Assembly: GCA_024224995.1 (NCBI GenBank)
Contig: JAAENB010000409.1
Location: forward strand, 1-19,983
DNA length: 19,983 nucleotides
Source: a bacterium
Lineage (GTDB): Bacteria; Spirochaetota; UBA4802; UBA5550
Reading direction: 5' to 3'
Below the pieces are notes generated by a model. It searched no databases. It was given only the letters and a program-made list of their open reading frames with translations, and was not told where the DNA came from. Shown here in pieces: positions 9,801 through 13,859 of this stretch. Position numbers and translations under genes: made by a program. Position 1 is the first letter of the stretch. Each line of letters opens with the position of its first letter.

Positions 9801-9906
9801 CTATATGCAGGAAAAAAACTATATTGAGGCCGATATACTTCTGGACGAGGTTCTCAAACTGGAGCCGGATAACCCCAAAGCCCTGAAGCTAAAAGATTCT
9901 TTGTAA
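6859..9906 (+). CDS. 7TM-HAMP-divergent SpoIIE phosphatase with C-terminal TPRs
   Basis: This is a 1015-residue multidomain signalling protein. Seven hydrophobic segments occupy about residues 12-255 (around 12-33, 43-62, 74-93, 105-125, 148-170, 177-197 and 215-257). A roughly 245-residue extracytoplasmic region (260-503) follows, including a serine/glutamine-rich SQASQTSQTSE stretch. One more membrane helix (505-530), a HAMP-like segment (about 530-585, EVRDGNFDIQIRV) and a coiled coil come next. The PP2C-like domain (about 610-868) keeps acidic residues at GGD (654), NADAMGKS (674-676), SDGRDD (808-812) and DDLSLL (858-859), but lacks the usual GDVSGHG. TPR-like helices fill about 890-1010. 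GGAG lies 10 bases before the ATG. It probably senses an external or membrane signal and dephosphorylates a partner bound by the TPRs. The architecture is clear; activity and ligand are inferred. Confidence 0.87.
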   Translation: MNFFDTLNYNFFSIGALIPTLFDLFLAYLFLRTIPNKSKSTIHMGIGFIYLALFNLGYFISGSFYHPGAVFHRWLTVGTVVLFTSHFNMFVYYLEEDPYPRLGRGLLIGQYIVALVITAIFIIFTSSTDIVYHFAGHYWDFDADGPSKIVGVFVFLTVFLFAGLMLWKLLKVRRRRGWMILSMGITYILATLVPSMANFLSRTGSLDRGTYQVTWDLFNILGFSLLGVIYINYTKDRTSFMAKIVGISLVTMLVVLQGFSYSSFKENENNYDMAHQLHTRFAVKTDYRAADTEYIAAYSLKEGFKQLFRRKDASENIQINPFRSGVLNTLMWERIRQASGSEGILSALKESHYYFSGYANTVRNYLDSQASQTSQTSELSAKVLGFVEKSGRKMLTRSNKIQKLPNAGFRSELSGFLEKTGDAFSPFKKAILAHLAVSKHEGTALKEDVLSFLAPLSPPGIRHYREFKGKHYIAYHQVDLKKNLVYEAGFSYLAYRKHLHPIATKYVLMLAGVLLAVLLGFRFFFLGALLYPLGALLDGLSEVRDGNFDIQIRVKVEDEIGTITHNFNEMVRGIKSARMELDDHAGQLENVVTERTAALRKTLEQQDGDYFLTSLLLEPLGRNQAALVDVSVDFFIKEKKQFKFRKWEKEIGGDICISHNLFLKGKLYAVFLNADAMGKSIQGAGGALVLGTGLKAIIDRTRFSSIEQEQYPELWIKRSYFELQRVFETFDGSMLISMVMGLVDDETGLIYYVNVEHPWTVLYRNKKAQFIENELVLRKLGVPHYDERSFGIKTFQMKRGDVVIAGSDGRDDILLGDPGDTNREINEDENLFLSMVEAGKGDLADIHRNISLKGDLTDDLSLLRITFRETDETSEKKELFQKEESSSLSLDELLEALKSNRFDYVLLKEIAKQMINNKDYKNVLSYLETYIELRPDDTEYIYYASFCLMKAGKLQKAGELGERAHLRKPGNIRYLVHLAKVYMQEKNYIEADILLDEVLKLEPDNPKALKLKDSL
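7960..7986 (+). repeat. Three 9-bp in-frame tandem units inside the phosphatase gene
   Basis: The unit TCGCAGACT occurs twice exactly (7969-7986), and once as TCGCAGGCC (7960-7968). In frame it encodes the SQA-SQT-SQT stretch at residues 369-377 in the extracytoplasmic region. The copy number could change without a frameshift. Confidence 0.7.
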
Positions 9907-9908
9907 AC

Positions 9909-9934
9909 AGTTTCTCTGAAGAAACTTAATTTTG
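9909..9934 (+). terminator. Possible weak intrinsic terminator after the TPR phosphatase
   Basis: A 7-bp stem (AGTTTCT at 9909-9915 with AGAAACT at 9920-9926, loop CTGA) starts 2 bases after the stop codon and is followed by TTAATTTT. The stem is AT-rich, so termination may be inefficient. The CAGTTTCT start also matches the beginning of the dispersed repeat seen at 10061 and 10443. Confidence 0.35.
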
Positions 9935-9944
9935 GTAGTGCGCG

Positions 9945-10038
9945 GGCCTGGAAGTAGTATGGGCTCTTTGGATTGCTGCGGAACTCGCGTTGCTCAAACA
10001 GTCCTCACAACCCAAAGAGCCCATACTACTCCCAGGCC
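9945..10038. repeat. Long inverted repeat, MITE-like
   Basis: Arms of 31 nt (9945-9975 and 10008-10038) are complementary with 2 mismatches and share the core AGTAGTATGGGCTCTTTGG. The 32-nt loop includes GCTCAAACAGTCCTCA. The structure would form a very stable cruciform or RNA hairpin. It carries no transposase and no obvious target duplication, so a miniature mobile element is only a suggestion. Confidence 0.7.
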
Positions 10039-10060
10039 AGATGCAGCTCGCAATGCTATT

Positions 10061-10125
10061 CAGTTTCTGACGTATTTTTTCCCCGCTACACTGGGTCGGT
10101 CATGTCTTACTGTACTAAAAAACGT
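10061..10125. repeat. Dispersed repeat, copy 1
   Basis: It starts CAGTTTCTGACGTATTTTTT and continues CCCCGCTACACTGGGTCGGTCATG to an A-rich end before ACGT. It aligns with copy 2 (10443-10509) over about 65 bases, with scattered substitutions. Shorter related copies are at 12058 and 13346. Confidence 0.7.
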
Positions 10126-10129
10126 AATT

Positions 10130-10171
10130 CGGAATGTAAATGATGCCTCGGCAGGCATCATTTACATTCCG
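10130..10171. repeat. 18-bp perfect palindrome with 6-nt loop
   Basis: CGGAATGTAAATGATGCC (10130-10147) is exactly complementary to 10154-10171, with loop TCGGCA. No T-run follows on either strand, so it is not a standard intrinsic terminator. It may be a REP-like element or a bidirectional hairpin between the convergent genes. Confidence 0.75.
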
Positions 10172-10204
10172 GGTTGATATACCTTATATTAAGAAGCGAC
10201 CACC

Positions 10205-10326
10205 GGGGCCGCACCCCTCGCAGGGGCCGCACCCCTCGCAGGGGCCGCACCCCTCGCAGGGGCCGCACCCCTCGCAGGGGCCGCACCCCTCGCAGGGGCC
10301 GCACCCCTCGCAGGGGTCGCACCCCT
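10205..10326. repeat. 18-bp tandem array (6 full units plus a partial)
   Basis: The unit GGGGCCGCACCCCTCGCA occurs six times without change from 10205 to 10312. It is followed by 14 bases of a seventh (10313-10326) with one C-to-T change. Each unit can fold on itself (GGGG-ccgca-CCCC) or with its neighbour (CCCCT-cgc-AGGGG). There are no spacers, so it is not a CRISPR. The near-perfect identity suggests recent expansion by slippage. Confidence 0.95.
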
Positions 10327-10442
10327 TCCCGGAATCTCCATAGCCCTGGCCTGAAACCAGCCAGTAAAGGCGTTGCACTGCAACGTCTCTCAGAACCAAA
10401 CCCTGGCCGGAGCATCTTCGGAAACAGACCCCCGTATCACCA

Positions 10443-10509
10443 CAGTTTCTGACCTATTTTTTCCCCGTTACACAGAGTCGGTCGTGACTCTCAATATACC
10501 GAAAAACCG
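10443..10509. repeat. Dispersed repeat, copy 2, abutting the hypC 3' end
   Basis: It begins CAGTTTCTGACCTATTTTTT and matches copy 1 at 10061. It contains a small palindrome, AGAGTC-ggtcgt-GACTCT (10474-10491). It ends right at the hypC stop codon, the same kind of gene-end position as other repeat modules in the hyp cluster. Confidence 0.7.
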
Positions 10510-10758
10510 TCAACTAACTTGTTTCTCTTTATCTTCTTCTTCCAGGATCGTGAGATACTCATCCCAGACCTTTTCTATTTCCAGAGCAGCTTCTTCGTCC
10601 AGTTTTTCTATAACAAAACCCGCGTGAACAAGGACTTTATCGTTAATCTGCAAGTCCGGAGACATGGCGATATTTACCGCTGTTTTGACCCCTTTTGATT
10701 CGGCAACGGCACTCGCGCCGTTGATCTCTATTATTTTCATTGGTACTGCTAAACACAT
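10510..10758 (-). CDS. hypC: [NiFe]-hydrogenase maturation chaperone HypC
   Basis: This 82-residue protein begins with the diagnostic MCLAVP, whose Cys2 is the essential residue of HypC/HupF proteins. It also has the conserved VHAGFVIEKL segment at about residues 44-54. HypC pairs with HypD to carry the iron atom while CN and CO ligands are added, then delivers it to the hydrogenase large-subunit precursor. GGAGG lies 6 bases before the ATG. It is the last gene of the minus-strand hyp series, 70 bases after hypE. Length and motifs are normal for the family. Confidence 0.97.
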   Translation of the reverse strand: MCLAVPMKIIEINGASAVAESKGVKTAVNIAMSPDLQINDKVLVHAGFVIEKLDEEAALEIEKVWDEYLTILEEEDKEKQVS

Positions 10759-10783
10759 GGTTAGCCTCCTTTAAGTAAATTCA

Positions 10784-10826
10784 CTTCGGCTCTGACGTAA
10801 GGTCGGGTCGCTGAGCGGAGCCGAAG
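10784..10826. repeat. CTGAGCGGAGCCGAAG module with inverted partner, hypC-hypE spacer
   Basis: CTTCGGCTC (10784-10792) is complementary to GAGCCGAAG (10818-10826). The right part, CTGAGCGGAGCCGAAG at 10811-10826, recurs at 12126-12141 and 13383-13398. The module ends 2 bases beyond the hypE stop codon. Confidence 0.8.
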
Positions 10827-10828
10827 CG

Positions 10829-11842
10829 TTAACAGATTCTTGGTAACTGTTCTTCTATGAGAAGGGGGAGAATTCTTCTGCCGCCGATCTCAGTTTCGAT
10901 ATATGCTTTACCGGGAAATTCAGCGTCTATTTCGCCAATAATGGCAGCCTCTTTTCCTTTTTCGTTCTTTTTCATTATTTCCAGGACCTGTTCTTCGGTC
11001 CCTGCTTTTACGATCATGAGAACCTTGCCTTCGTTTGCGACGTACATGGGGTCTAAGCCCAGGATGTCGCACATGCCGTGTACTTCATCTTTAAAGGGAA
11101 GGGTCTCTTCCACCAGTTTGGCGCTTATTTCTTTGCCGTCAACGATCTCGTTTAAGACCGAAGCGATTCCGCCCCTCGTTGGGTCTCTCATGAATTTAAT
11201 GCTTCCCGGCAGGGCTTCCATAACTTCGCCAATGAGATGGTTTAAATGAGCGCAGTCCGATGTAAGTCCTTTTGAGAAAGAGAGATTATTCCGGTTTCCC
11301 ATAATTGACACACCGTGGTCTCCAATGGTACCGTTAATGAGAATTTTATCGCCCGGTTCCAATTCGTCTCTTTTCAGGGGAGTTTCAATAAGGCCGATGC
11401 CTGTTGTGTTGATAAATATTTTATCACCCTTGCCCCGGGGAACTATTTTGGTATCACCCGTAACAATAGTGACTCCGGCACGGTCCGCTTCATCTCTCAT
11501 GGAGTCGAGCACCTGTTCGAATTCTACGAAGTCGAAACCTTCTTCCAGGATGAGGGCGCAGGACAAATAGAGCGGTTTTGCACCCATAACGGCAAGGTCA
11601 TTAACCGTACCGTTTACGGCCAACCTTCCAATGTCTCCGCCGGGGAAGAATATTGGGGTAATGGTAAAGGTGTCGGTAGTAAAAGCCAGCTTTGTATCCT
11701 TTATGTCAAGGATAGCCGAATCATCCAGCTGAATACTCTCATTGCCAAGCTTCTCCCGGATAACTCCGGAAATCATATCGTTCATTAACTTGCCGCCGCT
11801 TCCATGCCCCGGCAAAATGGTTTTTTTATTATTATCACTCAC
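10829..11842 (-). CDS. hypE: [NiFe]-hydrogenase maturation protein HypE
   Basis: This 337-residue protein has the N-terminal GHGSGGKLM motif, then LDDSAIL and an AIRS/PurM-like ATP-binding fold, and ends in the diagnostic PRIC with Cys337 as the last residue. HypE receives a carbamoyl group from HypF on this cysteine and dehydrates it with ATP to a thiocyanate, the source of the cyanide ligands. The start is GTG at 11842 (MSDNNKK). There is no normal Shine-Dalgarno; instead a GA dinucleotide tract, the complement of 11849-11863, lies just upstream. The gene is separated from hypD by a 280-base repeat-filled spacer. The function is secure. Confidence 0.97.
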   Translation of the reverse strand: MSDNNKKTILPGHGSGGKLMNDMISGVIREKLGNESIQLDDSAILDIKDTKLAFTTDTFTITPIFFPGGDIGRLAVNGTVNDLAVMGAKPLYLSCALILEEGFDFVEFEQVLDSMRDEADRAGVTIVTGDTKIVPRGKGDKIFINTTGIGLIETPLKRDELEPGDKILINGTIGDHGVSIMGNRNNLSFSKGLTSDCAHLNHLIGEVMEALPGSIKFMRDPTRGGIASVLNEIVDGKEISAKLVEETLPFKDEVHGMCDILGLDPMYVANEGKVLMIVKAGTEEQVLEIMKKNEKGKEAAIIGEIDAEFPGKAYIETEIGGRRILPLLIEEQLPRIC

Positions 11843-12122
11843 GTTTTTCTCTCTCTCTCTCTCAAGAAACTAGAATCTAAATAGGGCCGGTTTCCGAAGA
11901 TTTTATCCCGGGGCCTTGCTCTGTTTCACGGGGTTGAAACCCCGAGCTACATGACTCCACCCCTCTGGGGTGGTTTTGTCCCGGGTCAACACCTGCGAAT
12001 ATCCATACCTGGTATACGATTCAAGCCCATTGCAGATACAGATCCATTTTTTAAAAACAGTTTCTTCCGTATTTTTTCCTGCTTCGCAGGGTCCGCTACT
12101 CTTAAAAAACTAAATTTACCGG
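11843..12122. repeat. Mosaic repeat spacer A (hypD-hypE)
   Basis: This 280-base spacer shares blocks with the 279-base hypA-hypD spacer: a CT tract next to the downstream start, a TCCGAAGATTTTATCCC-like block, a GGGGTT...AACCCC hairpin (here 11929-11944), AGCCCATTG, CAGTTTCT...TATTTTTTCC (12058-12079) and a CTCTTAA-AAAAC block. It also holds a private palindrome, CCACCCC-tct-GGGGTGG (11957-11973), followed by TTTT on the plus strand. Confidence 0.75.
11848..11863. repeat. CT/GA dinucleotide tract in the hypE ribosome-binding region
   Basis: Seven CT units plus a C lie 6 bases beyond the hypE GTG. On the hypE strand this reads as a GA tract directly upstream of AAAAAC-GTG. It is the only purine-rich candidate for ribosome binding. 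A similar shorter tract (13212-13220) precedes hypD. Confidence 0.75.
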
Positions 12123-13202
12123 TCACTGAGCGGAGCCGAAGTGCCCGTACTTATAATAGGCCGAGCACGGTCCTTCAAAGGAGACCATGCAGGGGCCGAC
12201 AGCGTGTTCCGGGGTGCAGGCAGTGCCGAAAAGCGGGCACTCAGTAGGCGCGATGAGTCCTCTCAGGAGGTCTCCGCATCTGCATCCGGGGGCTTCTTTT
12301 GGTTCGGGAACAGTGACCGGGAATTTTTTTACGGCGTCGAACGCGGCGTATTCTTCCCGAATAGAGAGGCCGCTGTTTGGAATAACGCCGATTCCCCGCC
12401 AATGAGCGTCTGCTTTTTCAAAGACCTTGTACATGAGGTCAATGGCATGGACGTTTCCTTCTTCTTTTACTATCTTTTTATATTCATTTTCCAGGGCTAC
12501 CGTATTATTTTTGAAGAGCTCCAGGAGCATGAGCACGCCGGTAATAAGATCTTCAGGATCAAAACCTGCCACAACCGAAGGTTTGTTATATTTTTCCGGA
12601 ATGAATTTCCAGGGATTGGAACCAATAACGGCGCTCACGTGCCCGGGAATAATAAATCCGTCGATCTTAACCTCGTCTGCCGCAAGCAGGGCTTCCACAG
12701 CCGGAGGAGTCAGTTTATTGCACGACAGGAGCGAGAAATTTTTTACGTTTCTCTTTTCCGCTTCAAGGACCGTTGCCGATTCCGTTGGCGCTGTAGTTTC
12801 AAATCCAACACTGAGAAAGATCACTTCCCGGTCCGGGTTTTCTTCGGCCAGTGTGATAGCCTCAAGAGGGGAGTAGACCACCCGGATATCCATTCCCGCG
12901 GCAATCTCTTTACCCAGGGAACTGTACGATGAAGGTACTTTTATCATATCACCAAAAGTGGCGATAATGGGCTTGTATTCTTTTCCTATTTCTATGGCAC
13001 GGTCCAGGTAGTCATTGGCAGTAACACAAACCGGGCAGCCCGGGCCGTCTACAAGGATCAGTCCTTCGGGAAATATATCTTTAACCCCGGATTTAAAGAA
13101 CTCAACAGTATGAGTACCGCAGACTTCCATTATTCGAATCTCTCTGTCCAGCTTCCGGTTCTTTAACGCGTCCGCCAGCTTTTTTATAGTATCTTTTTTC
13201 AT
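12123..13202 (-). CDS. hypD: [NiFe]-hydrogenase maturation protein HypD
   Basis: This 359-residue protein has the HypD signatures in order: MEVCGTH (Cys28), DGPGCPVC (Cys56 and Cys59), SVGFETTAPT, PGHVSAVIG and the C-terminal cysteine-rich GCRCGDLLRG...CPLFGTACTPEHAVGPCMVS that binds the 4Fe-4S cluster. HypD with HypC is the scaffold on which Fe(CN)2CO is assembled. The ATG at 13202 has no clear Shine-Dalgarno, only a GA-rich stretch upstream. The last six residues, HFGSAQ, and the stop are encoded by a copy of the dispersed repeat CTGAGCGGAGCCGAAG read on the minus strand, so the extreme C-terminus comes from the element. The function is secure. Confidence 0.97.
   Translation of the reverse strand: MKKDTIKKLADALKNRKLDREIRIMEVCGTHTVEFFKSGVKDIFPEGLILVDGPGCPVCVTANDYLDRAIEIGKEYKPIIATFGDMIKVPSSYSSLGKEIAAGMDIRVVYSPLEAITLAEENPDREVIFLSVGFETTAPTESATVLEAEKRNVKNFSLLSCNKLTPPAVEALLAADEVKIDGFIIPGHVSAVIGSNPWKFIPEKYNKPSVVAGFDPEDLITGVLMLLELFKNNTVALENEYKKIVKEEGNVHAIDLMYKVFEKADAHWRGIGVIPNSGLSIREEYAAFDAVKKFPVTVPEPKEAPGCRCGDLLRGLIAPTECPLFGTACTPEHAVGPCMVSFEGPCSAYYKYGHFGSAQ
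12124..12143. repeat. Dispersed repeat module forming the hypD 3' end
   Basis: CACTGAGCGGAGCCGAAGTG overlaps the last codons and stop of hypD. The 16-base core recurs exactly at 10811-10826 and 13383-13398 in the neighbouring spacers. Confidence 0.85.
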
Positions 13203-13481
13203 TAAGTTTTTTCTCTCTCTTTTAAGAAGCTAAATTTAAAACAGAGCCTGTTCTACCGGAAGATGTTATCCGGGGTTATGCTCTGCTGCCCCATTGGGGT
13301 TAAAACCCCGTGTGGGCTTCGCAGGAATTAGCCCATTGTAAATCGCAGTTTCTGACCTATTTTTTCCCGGTCCAGCCGGTGTCTGAGCGGAGCCGAAGAC
13401 CCGGGCCAGCTGCTCTTAAGAAACTTCTTTTTAAACAGGATCTTCTTTAACCTTGCCCCTTTTACCTTGTACCTGTTTTTT
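13203..13481. repeat. Mosaic repeat spacer B (hypA-hypD)
   Basis: This 279-base spacer is homologous in blocks to spacer A: a TC tract (13212-13220), a CCGGAAGATGTTATCC block, a GGGGTTAAAACCCC hairpin (13296-13309), AGCCCATTG, CAGTTTCTGACCTATTTTTT (13346-13365), CTGAGCGGAGCCGAAG (13383-13398) and CTCTTAAGAAAC. Relative to A, the last two modules are in swapped order, which indicates mosaic assembly rather than simple duplication. Confidence 0.75.
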
Positions 13482-13829
13482 CTACTCTATCTCAATACTG
13501 GAAACATTCAGTTCCCTGCCCGAAAGGAGTTCAATGTCCCCGGATTCGCATTTTTTACATACAAAGTTGAATTCTCCCTTTTCAAGGGAGTATTCATGGC
13601 TGCAAGCACGGCATTGAATTTTGGCAGGGACTTTATCAATATTGAGTAGAGCGTTGTCGGCAATGGTATCTTTACTGAGCATATCGAAATATGTCTGAGC
13701 CCATTCAGGTATAATATCGGCAAGCACTCCAATAGAGAGGTTAACCTGTTTTATCTTTTTCGCGTTATTTTTTTCGGCATATTCCAGAATAATGTCCAGA
13801 ATATTGCCCATTATTGACATTTCGTGCAA
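13482..13829 (-). CDS. hypA: [NiFe]-hydrogenase nickel metallochaperone HypA
   Basis: This 115-residue protein begins MHEMSI, the nickel-binding N-terminus in which His2 is essential, and has the structural zinc site at Cys73, Cys76, Cys91 and Cys94 (CRAC...CKKC). HypA delivers nickel to the hydrogenase large subunit, normally with the GTPase HypB. The start codon is TTG at 13829: only this start gives Met-His-Glu, and GGGAG (13839-13843) lies 9 bases upstream. The later in-frame ATG would remove the nickel site. It starts 30 bases after the stop of the Na+/phosphate cotransporter on the same strand, so the two may share a transcript. hypB is not adjacent. Confidence 0.96.
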   Translation of the reverse strand: MHEMSIMGNILDIILEYAEKNNAKKIKQVNLSIGVLADIIPEWAQTYFDMLSKDTIADNALLNIDKVPAKIQCRACSHEYSLEKGEFNFVCKKCESGDIELLSGRELNVSSIEIE

Positions 13830-13859
13830 ATTACTAATCTCCCAGGCTTCTACAGGCCC

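Larger units (their letters stand above)
9907..10509. other. Gene-free island of palindromes and repeats
   Basis: These 603 bases lie between the convergent TPR-phosphatase and hypC genes. They hold, in order: a weak terminator-like hairpin; a 31-nt imperfect inverted repeat; one copy of a dispersed repeat; an 18-bp perfect palindrome; an 18-bp tandem array; small palindromes (for example CGTTGC-ACT-GCAACG at 10371-10385); and a second dispersed repeat copy that runs into the hypC 3' end. Several frames are open on both strands only because the array unit is a multiple of three. I see no convincing gene here. Confidence 0.75.

Noticed and set aside
10205..10326. CRISPR array
   Set aside because: The units are contiguous with no variable spacers, and no cas genes are present.
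10158..10415. Several open frames over the tandem array, including a cysteine-rich GCGPCE repeat on the minus strand
   Set aside because: The 18-bp unit keeps every frame open on both strands, the starts lack ribosome-binding sites, and the frames mirror one another. The array, not a gene, explains them.
11957..11977. CCACCCC-tct-GGGGTGG followed by TTTT as a plus-strand terminator
   Set aside because: No plus-strand gene precedes it; it lies within the minus-strand hyp series and is better read as one module of the mosaic spacer.
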